56,633 nt of DNA. It comes from Bacteroidota bacterium (GTDB lineage: Bacteria > Bacteroidota > Bacteroidia > SXHM01). Below the pieces are notes generated by a model, which was given only the letters and a program-made list of their open reading frames with translations, did not search any database and had not been told where the DNA came from. Shown here piece after piece: positions 20,509 to 29,706 of this stretch (positions are counted from its first letter, which is position 1; each line of letters begins with the position of its first letter). The position numbers and the translations under genes are program-made. The DNA lies in contig CANKAM010000024.1 in NCBI GenBank assembly GCA_947479755.1, positions 1-56,633 of the forward strand, given 5' to 3'.

Positions 20509-22551
20509 ATGATACGACAACTACTTTTCAGGTTTTTCGCAGCAGCATGTTTTTTTTGTCTGGTTACACAGGCAAATGCAAGCACAGCAAGTTACACCGC
20601 CACCAATGTTTGTGAAGGCAGCAACACGCTGTTTCAAAGCACCTCCACCGCAAGCAGCGGAACCATTACCCAATGGCTATGGGATTTTGATTATGACGGC
20701 CAGTTTGATGATGGCTCAGGACAAAACGTGAATTACGTTTTTCCTACATCAGGAACCTTTCTGGTTGGCTTGCGCATTACTACCGATTTAAACGAAACAG
20801 TTCAAACCTACAACACCGTAGTTATTAATCCGGTTGCAGTTGCATCGTTTCTCGCTCCAGAAGTTTGTGCAGGAAGCGCAACTTCATTTACTGACAATTC
20901 AACCATTGCTTCTCCCGGAGCGATTGCCGCCTATGCATGGGATTTTGATAACAACGGAAGCTACGATAACGGAGCAGGTGCAACAGCACAATATCTTTTT
21001 GGTGGTGCAGGAACCTATGTTGTAGGCTTACAGGTAACCAGCGACAGCGGCTGTGTTTCGGTAACACACGGTTCGGTGATTGTTAACCCCAACCCTACTG
21101 CCAACTTCAGTTTCACAGAAGTTTGTCAGGGCGATTCAACGCACCTTACAGGAAGCGGAACAGTTGCTTCAGGAAGCATTGTTTCTTACGCATGGGAACT
21201 GAACGGTGACGCACAATACAACGATGCAACAGGCGCAAGTATTTACAATGAATTCATTAACGCAGGGAATTATCAGGTTGGTTTACGTGTAACTACCAAC
21301 AAAGGCTGCTCAACCGATACCGTTGGCCTGGTAGTAATTGCTCCCATTCCTTATACCAATTACAGTTTTGATGGTGCTTGCACCAACACTGCTATCAGCT
21401 TTACCAATCTTTCGTTCAGCGGAGTTGGAACCATGAGTTACACTTGGAATTTTGGTGATACAACAGCAACTTCAAATGTTGTAAATCCAACGCACATTTA
21501 CGATAGTCCGGGTGAACACACCATTACCTTAATTGGTATTTCATCTTACGGTTGCAGCGATACTACTTCACAAAATATTATTATCAACGGAACACCAATT
21601 TCTGAGTTTACGGCAGATGATGTTTGCCTTTGGCAAGAAACAGAATTCAACAACTCAGCAAAACCAAACGGCAGCGTGATTGAAAGCTATTACTGGAATT
21701 TTGATGATGGCGGAGAGAGCGTGGAAACCAATCCTGTTCACCTGTATACACAGCCCGGAACGTACACCGTTATGCTGGTAACTTACAGCACACAAGGTTG
21801 TATTGACACCGTAGAAGTTGATGTTAATGTGTGGGCAAATCCTGTTGCAAACATTGTAGCTGCAAGTGCTACCGAGTTTTGTATTGGCGGAAGTGTTACA
21901 CTTACCATTGATCCGGGAAATGCAAATGTATTGTGGTCAAATGCTGCCGATGCAAACAGTATTACTGTTGACGCAAGTGGCTCATACAATGTATTATTAT
22001 ACGATGAGCATGGCTGCAAAGACCGCGACACCATTGTGGTAACCGTTTACCAGCTTCCGGTTGTTGTTGCAGGACCTGATACTTCCATCAGCGCAGGCTT
22101 TTCTACCCAGCTATGGGCAACAGGCGCACAGGATTATGTTTGGACTCCTTCTGATTATTTAGACCAGACCAACATTGCTGAGCCAACATCAACTCCGCTG
22201 CAAACCATTACCTATACTGCAACAGGAACCGACCAATACGGTTGTGTGAATTCTGACGAAGTAACCGTTACTGTTAATTACGATTACACTTTGGTAACCT
22301 ACAATCTGTTCTCACCCAACAGCGATGGAGTAAACGATTTCTTTGAAGTAATGAACCTGCAATTGTATCCCGATTGCGAAGTGATTGTTTACAACCGTTT
22401 GGGAAGCCCTGTGTTTTCTTCAATGGGTTACCAGAACAACTGGAATGGAACTTTCAACGGTGAGCCCTTACCCGATGCAACCTACTACTATGTGATTAAA
22501 TGCACAGGAACAGAAAAAGTATTTACAGGACCAATTTCAATTTTGAGATAA
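20509..22551 (+). CDS. PKD-repeat protein with type B (gliding-associated) sorting domain
   Basis: Signal peptide (residues 1-25, ending NA-S). Five Cys-bearing PKD domains follow (about 28-450); the first two have long loops (WDFDYDGQFDDG, WDFDNNGSYDNG). Next is an Ig-like module (FCIGGSVTLTI...LWSNAADANSITV), a short linker module, and a C-terminal domain of the CHU_C / gliding-motility-associated family (about 595-680; SPNSDGVNDFFE, VYNRLG, WNGTFNGEPLPDATYYY). That domain is the type B T9SS signal, which in studied species depends on a PorP/SprF-like partner. Such a gene follows directly after 13 bases. The start is 27 bases after the previous stop, so it belongs to the same operon. It may anchor or assemble the two larger proteins at the surface; that is inference. 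Confidence 0.88.
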   Translation: MIRQLLFRFFAAACFFCLVTQANASTASYTATNVCEGSNTLFQSTSTASSGTITQWLWDFDYDGQFDDGSGQNVNYVFPTSGTFLVGLRITTDLNETVQTYNTVVINPVAVASFLAPEVCAGSATSFTDNSTIASPGAIAAYAWDFDNNGSYDNGAGATAQYLFGGAGTYVVGLQVTSDSGCVSVTHGSVIVNPNPTANFSFTEVCQGDSTHLTGSGTVASGSIVSYAWELNGDAQYNDATGASIYNEFINAGNYQVGLRVTTNKGCSTDTVGLVVIAPIPYTNYSFDGACTNTAISFTNLSFSGVGTMSYTWNFGDTTATSNVVNPTHIYDSPGEHTITLIGISSYGCSDTTSQNIIINGTPISEFTADDVCLWQETEFNNSAKPNGSVIESYYWNFDDGGESVETNPVHLYTQPGTYTVMLVTYSTQGCIDTVEVDVNVWANPVANIVAASATEFCIGGSVTLTIDPGNANVLWSNAADANSITVDASGSYNVLLYDEHGCKDRDTIVVTVYQLPVVVAGPDTSISAGFSTQLWATGAQDYVWTPSDYLDQTNIAEPTSTPLQTITYTATGTDQYGCVNSDEVTVTVNYDYTLVTYNLFSPNSDGVNDFFEVMNLQLYPDCEVIVYNRLGSPVFSSMGYQNNWNGTFNGEPLPDATYYYVIKCTGTEKVFTGPISILR

Positions 22552-22564
22552 AAAGGAATTAGCA

Positions 22565-24061
22565 ATGAAGATGAAACATATTTACAAAATATTCTCGCTT
22601 GGTTTGTTGATGTTTTCGTTTGCAACTGCAAACGCACAACAAATGGCGCAAACCAATTTATACCTTGTAAACAGGTATATAATGAACCCTGCAAATGCAG
22701 GCGATCAGGATCAGCTTTCGGGCTATCTGTCACACCGCCAGCAATGGGTAAACATTGAAGGTGCTCCGCGCACCAGCATTCTGAGTGTGCACAGTCCCGT
22801 TGGAAAAAACGTAGGCTTTGGCGGAACCATCATGAGTGATAAGACCGATATCTTTGAAAGACTTTCGGTTAATCTGAGTTATGCCTATCACATCCAGTTC
22901 AGCAAAAAAATAAAGCACTCACTCAGCCTTGCTGTGTCGGGCGGTTTTCTGCAAAATAAAATCAATGTTACCGATGTAAGAATGGCTGCTCCCGGTGATG
23001 TGGTTATCAGTCCCGGAAAATTCAACGGCATTACCTTTAATGTTGATGCAGGTTTGCGTTATAATATTTATGGCTTAGAGATTGGCGCTGCCGTACCTCA
23101 ACTGATGGAAAGCAAAGTGAAATACAAACGTGAAATACAGGATCAGTATTACAAACTGGTGCGTCATTACATGTTCTTTGCAAGCTACAAGATCAACATT
23201 GCTAAACACAATTGGTTTGTTCAGCCATCGGCTGTTTACCGTTATTTCCCTTATTCAAAATCACAGTTTGATGCCAACCTTAATTTTTATTACAAAGACC
23301 TTGCTTGGGTAGGCGGAACGTATCGCTATGATGCCGGTTATGTGGTTTCTGCCGGATTTAAAGTAGCTGACCAAATCTCCATTGCATATGCCTATGAGTT
23401 TGGAACAACAGGTATAGCAGCGCAAAGTGCAGGTTCGCACGAAGCAATGCTAAGCTTCCACCTCTTTAGCCGTAAAAATCAACAACAGGATGAAGAGATT
23501 GCCCGTCTGGATGAAAGCCAGATGTCTATTCTTGGTATGGTTGACAGTTTAAATAACCGCATTGATAGTTTATATGCCTTGCAGGACAGCGCAGGAAAAG
23601 CTAACCCCGAACAACAGAAAGAAATTGCAGAAGCAGTTAAACGAATTGATTTAGTGGAAAATCAGATGAAAGCTTTTGAAGGTCAGCTGAGCGACATGGA
23701 AACGGAAGTTGATTTTATGAAGATGCGCCTGGATACTCTTGAAATAAAAGGCAGCTACAAACAGGTAACCCGCGTTATGGATATGAACACCGGCAAAGAA
23801 AAGATACAAAGTGTTCCGCTGGAAAAAGGGTATTACGTAGTGGTTGAATCATTCCGAAGCTTTGATAATGCCGAGCGCTACATCAAAGCCTTTAACGAGC
23901 GTGGCGAAAAAGCAATTGTGGTTCATAATGTTGACCGCGGCTGGTATTACTGCTACCTGAAGAAATTTGACGATCTTAAAACGGCTCTTGCGGCTATGGA
24001 AGAAACCCGTAAAAACGGTTTTGAAGATGCATGGGTGCATATTTACAAAGGCGGTAAATAA
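22565..24061 (+). CDS. PorP/SprF-family outer-membrane protein with coiled coil and SPOR-like tail
   Basis: Signal peptide (residues 1-24), then a PorP/SprF domain (about 25-305) with the family opening NLYLVNRYIMNPANAG, HRQQWV...GAPRTS, and a C-terminal Y.YEFGT strand. Standard members stop near residue 310. This one continues with a helical, probably coiled-coil stretch (about 312-400) and an 85-residue C-terminal domain (YYVVVESFRSFDNAERYIKA...GWYYCYLKKF) resembling a SPOR fold. Known role of the family: partner of T9SS cargo, above all type B cargo. As last gene of the adhesin operon it probably docks or anchors the upstream type B protein. The SPOR-like part would face the periplasm and could bind peptidoglycan. 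Confidence 0.9.
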   Translation: MKMKHIYKIFSLGLLMFSFATANAQQMAQTNLYLVNRYIMNPANAGDQDQLSGYLSHRQQWVNIEGAPRTSILSVHSPVGKNVGFGGTIMSDKTDIFERLSVNLSYAYHIQFSKKIKHSLSLAVSGGFLQNKINVTDVRMAAPGDVVISPGKFNGITFNVDAGLRYNIYGLEIGAAVPQLMESKVKYKREIQDQYYKLVRHYMFFASYKINIAKHNWFVQPSAVYRYFPYSKSQFDANLNFYYKDLAWVGGTYRYDAGYVVSAGFKVADQISIAYAYEFGTTGIAAQSAGSHEAMLSFHLFSRKNQQQDEEIARLDESQMSILGMVDSLNNRIDSLYALQDSAGKANPEQQKEIAEAVKRIDLVENQMKAFEGQLSDMETEVDFMKMRLDTLEIKGSYKQVTRVMDMNTGKEKIQSVPLEKGYYVVVESFRSFDNAERYIKAFNERGEKAIVVHNVDRGWYYCYLKKFDDLKTALAAMEETRKNGFEDAWVHIYKGGK

Positions 24062-24077
24062 AGCCTGAGAGAACAAA

Positions 24078-24115
24078 ACAAGAAGAGCGGCAGGTGTACC
24101 TGCCGCTCTTCTCAT
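24078..24115 (+). terminator. terminator of the giant surface-protein operon
   Basis: A perfect inverted repeat (arm GAAGAGCGGCAGGT, 24082-24095, with its complement ending at 24111) forms a 13-14 bp GC-rich stem with almost no loop. It lies 20 bases after the last stop codon and is followed only by a short mixed T-rich stretch (ctcatt). Confidence 0.75.
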
Positions 24116-24172
24116 TAATAAGGAAATAAATTGATAGCCAGACGCTAAATAATAAGGGTAAGAGCGGAACTG

Positions 24173-24202
24173 TTGTTAAATCACATTAATTTTCTAAGTT
24201 TG
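24173..24202 (+). promoter_or_regulatory. promoter of the 24224-29634 T9SS-cargo genes
   Basis: TTG at 24173-24175 and TAAGTTTG at 24195-24202, spacing 19, match the Bacteroidota -33/-7 consensus. The -7 box ends 21 bases before the ATG. Confidence 0.65.
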
Positions 24203-24223
24203 TTGATACTCTAAGCCAAAATC

Positions 24224-26416
24224 ATGAAAAAAAATATTTGCTCAATCGTTCTATTTCTGCTTGCAGGCATCTCTGTACTAAGCGCTCAAAATCTTATTAT
24301 TCCAGATAGCAAAGAATACCAGAAACTCAAGGTAGAATGCAAAATCCCCATGATACCAATGGAAAAGTTTGCCAAATACGTTCCTGAAAAAATCTTTAAT
24401 ACTGAAAACTTTGTTCCTCGTGCAGAGACAGGTGGAGGCACAAACATAAACTGCGACTGTATTCAACCTCTTAACGGTAGCTTCACTCTGGCAATGGCTC
24501 CAAATGATGATGGTTCAACTGGAATAATTCCGCTCCCTTTCAACTTCTGTTTGTATGGAACCAATCAAACCAATATGTATATCAACAATAATGGAAACAT
24601 TTCTTTTGGCACATCTTACGGAACATTCTCTGCAAACCCTTTTCCCGATCCTACTTATGTAATGGTAGCCCCTTTCTGGGCCGATGTGGATACGCGTGGA
24701 ACAGGCGAAGTATGGTATAAAGTAACTTCTACTTATGCAATTATTCGCTGGCATAATGTAGGTTTTTTTAATATTGAGAGTGATACTATTAATGATTTTC
24801 AATTAATAATTACAGATGGCTCTGATCCTATTATATCAGGTGGGAATAATGTTGCTTTTTGTTATGGAGATATGCAGTGGACAACAGGTGCTGCTTCTAA
24901 TGGTATTAATGGATTTGGAGGTGTGCCTGCAACTGTTGGAATCAATTCTGGTAGTGGTTCTTTGGGTTTTCAATTCGGCCGATTTGATCACCCCGGAACA
25001 GATTATGATGGTTCAAATAATACTTCCGATGGAGTTGATTGGCTTGATAATAAAAGTTTAATTTTTAATGCTTGTGTAAATAATGTGAATAGTGCAAACT
25101 TTCCGCCTATAGCAGACAATATAAACTCAATTTGCGATACAATTGAACTTTGTGTTGGAGATACATTCCCTTTTTCAATAGATTTTCTTTCTCCTGAGCA
25201 AGGACAGTTGAATATAATAACTATTGACACTGGAGGTGTTTCGGGCTTTGAGCTGATTAGTAATACTTCAGGCAACACTTCTTCGTTAGCAGCAATATTC
25301 TACGCGACTGAAGGTAATACAGGATATAGTACTGTTTTTCTTAATGTTACTGATAACGGAACCCCATCACAAACTACAGTTTTTCCTGTAAATATTTTTG
25401 TAAGTCAGAGTATCACGCCTGATTTACTTGGCGACTTTTTATATTGTCCTCCCGGATCTGTTACTATTACTCTCGATTCGGCTTTTAGTTATTATGACTA
25501 CGAATGGTCAACTGGAGATGTATACCCCGACTCTGTTCTTGAACTTACCGAAGGAAATTATTCTATAACCTGTTTTGATGCCTATGGTTGCAATAACACT
25601 ATTGATTTTTTGGTAACAAATGCTCAACCCATTATCTCAATAAATCCAAATGGACCAACCACTTTTTGCAATGGAAATTCTGTCCAGTTGATGGCAACTG
25701 CAAATGCTTTTTTAATTTATCAGTGGCAATTAAATGGTGTTGATATCCTAAACGCTACTAGCTCCAATTACACAGCCACACAAGCCGGGATTTACACAGT
25801 AATTGTTATGGATACTATTGGCTGTTCTTCAAGTGCGGATCAAACTGTTACTATCCAGCCTTCAACTATCAACCCATCTTTTACATCCAGTCAACAATTA
25901 TATACTGCACCTCCATTTGCTGTGCAGTTCACAAACACGACTCCAAATCTTAGCAATTACAATTTTTTGTGGTATTTTGGTGATGGCTTATCAGGTAATT
26001 CAAATAACATGAATTTCTTTCATGAATATCAATATAATGGATTATACGATGTTATACTTTATGCTACAGACCCAGTTACAGGTTGCACTGATTCTGTTGT
26101 TTTCAATGATTATATTTATTGCACAGGTGGGACTGATAATCCAAATGGAATAAATGATTTAGGTTTAATAGGGTTTTCTATCATTCCAAACCCAAGCAGC
26201 GGCAGCTTTACCTTAAATATGGAATCAGAAACTCCACTTGGCAGAACTCTTATAGAAATCTTTAATTCTATTGGGCAGATAGTGCACTCGGAAATAATTA
26301 ATAATCAGAGCAACATTCTGAAAAAGCAAATTAATTTAGATTTTGCAGCTGGATTATACATTTTAAGGCTTACGACTAATACCAATGGTTATGCTGAAAA
26401 ATTGATTTTAAAATAA
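24224..26416 (+). CDS. T9SS cargo with nidogen-like, Ig-like and PKD domains (730 aa)
   Basis: Signal peptide (residues 1-21, ending SA-Q). Residues about 85-265 resemble a NIDO-type domain (LPFNFCLYG..., YINNNGNISFG, APFWADVDTRGTGEVWYKV, IIRWHNVGFF), followed by an Ig-like/cadherin-like stretch, an Ig-like module (FCNGNSVQLMATANAFLIYQWQLNG) and a PKD domain (LWYFGDGLSG, about 575-645). The C-terminus, from IIPNPSSGSFTLNMES, is a type A T9SS sorting domain. It has its own promoter and is followed after 12 bases by the next gene. The domains are common in secreted adhesive proteins; no enzyme signature is seen. Confidence 0.82.
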   Translation: MKKNICSIVLFLLAGISVLSAQNLIIPDSKEYQKLKVECKIPMIPMEKFAKYVPEKIFNTENFVPRAETGGGTNINCDCIQPLNGSFTLAMAPNDDGSTGIIPLPFNFCLYGTNQTNMYINNNGNISFGTSYGTFSANPFPDPTYVMVAPFWADVDTRGTGEVWYKVTSTYAIIRWHNVGFFNIESDTINDFQLIITDGSDPIISGGNNVAFCYGDMQWTTGAASNGINGFGGVPATVGINSGSGSLGFQFGRFDHPGTDYDGSNNTSDGVDWLDNKSLIFNACVNNVNSANFPPIADNINSICDTIELCVGDTFPFSIDFLSPEQGQLNIITIDTGGVSGFELISNTSGNTSSLAAIFYATEGNTGYSTVFLNVTDNGTPSQTTVFPVNIFVSQSITPDLLGDFLYCPPGSVTITLDSAFSYYDYEWSTGDVYPDSVLELTEGNYSITCFDAYGCNNTIDFLVTNAQPIISINPNGPTTFCNGNSVQLMATANAFLIYQWQLNGVDILNATSSNYTATQAGIYTVIVMDTIGCSSSADQTVTIQPSTINPSFTSSQQLYTAPPFAVQFTNTTPNLSNYNFLWYFGDGLSGNSNNMNFFHEYQYNGLYDVILYATDPVTGCTDSVVFNDYIYCTGGTDNPNGINDLGLIGFSIIPNPSSGSFTLNMESETPLGRTLIEIFNSIGQIVHSEIINNQSNILKKQINLDFAAGLYILRLTTNTNGYAEKLILK

Positions 26417-26428
26417 CCAACTAAAATC

Positions 26429-27949
26429 ATGAAAAAAATTTTTACTCTTCTTTTCTTTCTTCCCTTTTTTACGAATGTATTTTCGCAAGCATGTGTACCT
26501 GATGCACAACATGCAGGTATCCCTGGAATATACCCTGATGTGACCAATAACTTGGCAATTGCTTATGTTGGGCAAGTATATTCAGATGTAATGACATTTG
26601 TTTTGCCAACGGATACTTTTATATATTACCCAGGAGTTGGTGGCGTTACATATACATTAAACTATCAAAGAGTAGATTCTGTAAAATATATAGTATCACC
26701 AGGAGATACATCAGGTTACCTTCAGGATATTAATTTCAGTTATGCCTGTAATCCCAGCAATTGTGTTTTACCAGGTGGAGCATCAAGTTGTATAAATATT
26801 AATGGCAATCCACTATCCATAAATGAAGGTATATACCAATTAATATTTTATGTAACTACAAATCTCTATCATCCAACATTAGGTGTATTTAACGCACCTG
26901 GGCTGAACATAATTACAGGCTATAAATTAATTATTAGTGGGAATAGTCCTCCTATTGACCCCTGCACTAATATTATTTCAATAAACGGGTGTGGTTCAGA
27001 AAACGCACAAACATTTACAGGCGGAGGTGGTTATGGATATTGGGCTAATAATTCTTGCGGATATAGTGGTCTTGGAGCAGAACAAATATATAGTTTTGTT
27101 GCACCTGTAACAGGTGATTATTACATTCAAGCATACGGGAACGCTTCCGCTATATTTCAATGGAAGTCAAATATTTGCGATTCCAGCAATTGGACATGTA
27201 TTGGAGAGGTTACTATTTCTTGGGGCATAGGGGCTCCTTTGTCATGGATTGCGGGCAATACATATTATATCCAAGTCGCTTACCCCTCAAGTTATAGCTC
27301 TAATGCTTTAACAACATTTCATTTCGTTTGTCCTCTGCCTATTTCATGCACACATTGTCCAGCTTATGACTTTAGCTTAACACCTACTTCAAGCTGGCAA
27401 ACACATAACAGCAGTATTCAACCGAATACTTGTAAGACATACAGATTTTTAACAAATAGTCCTATAAATTATTATACTTTTAAAACTGGGTGCGGTGATG
27501 GGGCAACTGCAAATTTTGAAACATATTTAGCCCATTATAGATACTATAATAATCAATGTGATTTATTACAAGTAACAGATAATGAATGTGAGAATAATAG
27601 ATCTTTCATAGGTTTGCAAGGTGGTGATACATATTCTTATATTAAAGTCTATGGTTCAGGTTCAAATAGCGGAAACTACACACTTGCCTATAGCTACACT
27701 TATACTACAGGAATTGAGGAAAATGAAATTTCTATTACCATATTTCCAAACCCAGCTAATTCAGAAATAACAGTCACTGGTTACACCCCTGCTTACTTAA
27801 AACTTTGCAATATGCTTGGTCAAACAGTAGAAGAAGTAAACAAAAGCAATAATATATACATAGGTAATTTGCCGCAGGGTTTATATGTCCTGCAACTGTT
27901 TGATGATAAAGGTGGATTGGTGAAAACTGAGAAGGTAGTGAAGGAATAA
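26429..27949 (+). CDS. T9SS cargo protein of unknown function (506 aa)
   Basis: Signal peptide (residues 1-20, ending VFS-Q). Residues about 21-170 are unrecognised. Residues about 176-310 (GCGSENAQTFTGGGGYG..., AEQIYSFVAPVTGDYYIQAYG, ...AGNTYYIQV) have the pattern of a PPC-like beta sandwich, and a second similar unit follows. The C-terminal type A sorting domain (IFPNPANSEITV, PAYLKLCNMLGQTVEE, LPQGLYVLQLFD.KGGLVK) is almost the same as that of the following protein, so the two tails share recent ancestry or gene conversion. It starts 12 bases after the previous stop, so is probably co-transcribed. Confidence 0.78.
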   Translation: MKKIFTLLFFLPFFTNVFSQACVPDAQHAGIPGIYPDVTNNLAIAYVGQVYSDVMTFVLPTDTFIYYPGVGGVTYTLNYQRVDSVKYIVSPGDTSGYLQDINFSYACNPSNCVLPGGASSCININGNPLSINEGIYQLIFYVTTNLYHPTLGVFNAPGLNIITGYKLIISGNSPPIDPCTNIISINGCGSENAQTFTGGGGYGYWANNSCGYSGLGAEQIYSFVAPVTGDYYIQAYGNASAIFQWKSNICDSSNWTCIGEVTISWGIGAPLSWIAGNTYYIQVAYPSSYSSNALTTFHFVCPLPISCTHCPAYDFSLTPTSSWQTHNSSIQPNTCKTYRFLTNSPINYYTFKTGCGDGATANFETYLAHYRYYNNQCDLLQVTDNECENNRSFIGLQGGDTYSYIKVYGSGSNSGNYTLAYSYTYTTGIEENEISITIFPNPANSEITVTGYTPAYLKLCNMLGQTVEEVNKSNNIYIGNLPQGLYVLQLFDDKGGLVKTEKVVKE

Positions 27950-27984
27950 AATTTTATAAGTTTTGAGTGCCCAAAAACTAAACC

Positions 27985-29634
27985 ATGAAAAAAAAATTTC
28001 TATTTTTTCTCAATTCTGCCTTGTTTATTCTAAATTGCAATGCGCAATGGTCTTCCAACCCAGCTGTAAATAATGCTATTTGCACCGCCACGGAAGACCA
28101 AGTTGCCCCTCAACTCATTTCGGATGGCACGGGCGGAACTATCATTATCTGGGGAGACTATCGCAATGGAAGTTATGATATTTATGCACAGCGCATCGAT
28201 GCAAACGGGGTCGAGCAATGGCTCGCCAACGGGGTGGCTGTTTGCACCGCCATTGGAGACCAAGGTGCGCCCCAACTCATTTCCGATGGTGTTGGCGGTG
28301 CCATCATCACTTGGCGTGACGGGCGCATCGACTTAAATAATAATGATATTTATGCACAGCGTATCAATGCAAACGGGGTCGGGCAATGGCTCGCCAACGG
28401 GGTGGCTGTTTGCACCGCCATTGGCTCCCAAGGTGTGCCCCAACTCATTTCGGATGGCTCGGGCGGTGCCATCATCACTTGGTCGGACGCACGCAGCGGA
28501 ACCGTCCTGACAAGTGGTGATATTTATGCACAGCGTATCAATGCAAACGGGGTAGGGCAATGGCTTGCCAACGGGGTGGCTGTTTGCACCGTGACGGGCA
28601 ATCAAGGTTCCCCCCAACTCATTTCGGATGGCTCGGGCGGAGTCATCATTAGCTGGTGGGACTATCGGAGCGGAAGCTCTCAAGTTTATGTCCAGCGTAT
28701 CAATGCAAACGGGGTAGGGCAATGGCTCGCCAACGGGGTGGCTGTTTGCACCGCCATTGGCTACCAAGGTGCGCCCCAACTCATTTCGGATGGCGCGGGC
28801 GGAGTCATCATTAGCTGGGTGGACAATCGCAGTGGAAACCATGATATTTATACCCAGCGTATCAATGCAAACGGGGTCGGGCAATGGCTCGCCAACGGGG
28901 TGGCTGTTTGCACGGCCATTGACAACCAAGATATCCCCCAACTCATTTCAGATGGCGCGGGCGGAGCCATCTTTACTTGGGAGGACCTACGCAGCGGAAG
29001 CTATCATATTTATGCACAGCGTATCAATGCAAACGGGGTCGTTCAATGGCTCGCCAACGGAGTGGCTGTTTGCACCGCCACTTACTACCAATTATCCCCC
29101 CTACTCATTTCGGATGGCGCGGGCGGTGCCATCATTACCTGGGAGGGAATTATCAGCGTAGGAACCAATGATATTTATGCCCAGCGTATCAATGCAAACG
29201 GGGTCGAGCAATGGCTCGCCAACGGGGTGGCTGTTTCCACCGCCTTGAACAACCAATCTTACCATCAAATCATTTCGGATGGCGCGGGCGGTGCCATCTT
29301 TACTTGGGAGGACCTACGCAGCGGAAGCTCTCATATTTATGCTCAGAATATTTGTGCAGATGGTAGCTTAGGCACTTGCCTAACGGTAGGTATAAATGAA
29401 GAAGAAAATAATAGTTTAACTATTTACCCCAACCCCACAACCTCAGAAATAAACGTCAACGGTTATAGCCCCGCTTACTTAAAACTTTGCAACATGCTCG
29501 GTCAAACAGTAGCAGAAGCAACTAAAACCAACAAACTCTATCTTGGCAATTTACCGCAGGGTTTGTATGTGTTGCAATTGTTTGATGAAAAGGGCGGGTT
29601 GGTAAAAGCTGAGAAAGTCATAGTAGCTGAGTAG
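27985..29634 (+). CDS. T9SS cargo with eight near-identical propeller-like repeats (549 aa)
   Basis: Signal peptide (residues 1-20, ending CNA-Q). Then eight repeats of about 51-54 residues, each with WLANGVAVCTA..., PQLISDG.GG.I..W.D.R and DIYAQRINANGV. Eight W-bearing four-strand-like repeats suggest an eight-bladed beta-propeller. The sorting domain is type A (YPNPTTSEINVNGYSPAYL, LPQGLYVLQLFDEKGG). Repeat DNA is strikingly conserved and GC-rich (for example caatggctcgccaacgggg) against AT-rich flanks, so the repeats have been homogenised recently. The 35-base gap to the upstream gene leaves room for a promoter, though none fits the consensus well. Ligand unknown. Confidence 0.82.
   Translation: MKKKFLFFLNSALFILNCNAQWSSNPAVNNAICTATEDQVAPQLISDGTGGTIIIWGDYRNGSYDIYAQRIDANGVEQWLANGVAVCTAIGDQGAPQLISDGVGGAIITWRDGRIDLNNNDIYAQRINANGVGQWLANGVAVCTAIGSQGVPQLISDGSGGAIITWSDARSGTVLTSGDIYAQRINANGVGQWLANGVAVCTVTGNQGSPQLISDGSGGVIISWWDYRSGSSQVYVQRINANGVGQWLANGVAVCTAIGYQGAPQLISDGAGGVIISWVDNRSGNHDIYTQRINANGVGQWLANGVAVCTAIDNQDIPQLISDGAGGAIFTWEDLRSGSYHIYAQRINANGVVQWLANGVAVCTATYYQLSPLLISDGAGGAIITWEGIISVGTNDIYAQRINANGVEQWLANGVAVSTALNNQSYHQIISDGAGGAIFTWEDLRSGSSHIYAQNICADGSLGTCLTVGINEEENNSLTIYPNPTTSEINVNGYSPAYLKLCNMLGQTVAEATKTNKLYLGNLPQGLYVLQLFDEKGGLVKAEKVIVAE
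28075..29345 (+). repeat. eight tandem ~155-bp coding repeats (propeller blades)
   Basis: The unit is about 153-162 bp and stays in frame in all eight copies. The segment coding WLANGVAVCTA is nearly invariant, as is the ISDG segment, whereas the blade tips (after W.D.R) vary in length and sequence. Blades 6 and 8 share an identical stretch encoding IFTWEDLRSGS. Confidence 0.88.
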
Positions 29635-29706
29635 CATTTTTAATTTTTCAACTAATCATACTTAAAACACACCTTTTAAGAGCTATTTCGCTTTAAGTGA
29701 ACCCTG

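Noticed and set aside
28333-28941. 202-codon open frame on the minus strand
   Set aside because: It is an antisense shadow of the homogenised propeller repeats: the repeat keeps the opposite frame free of stops. No start context or known domain.
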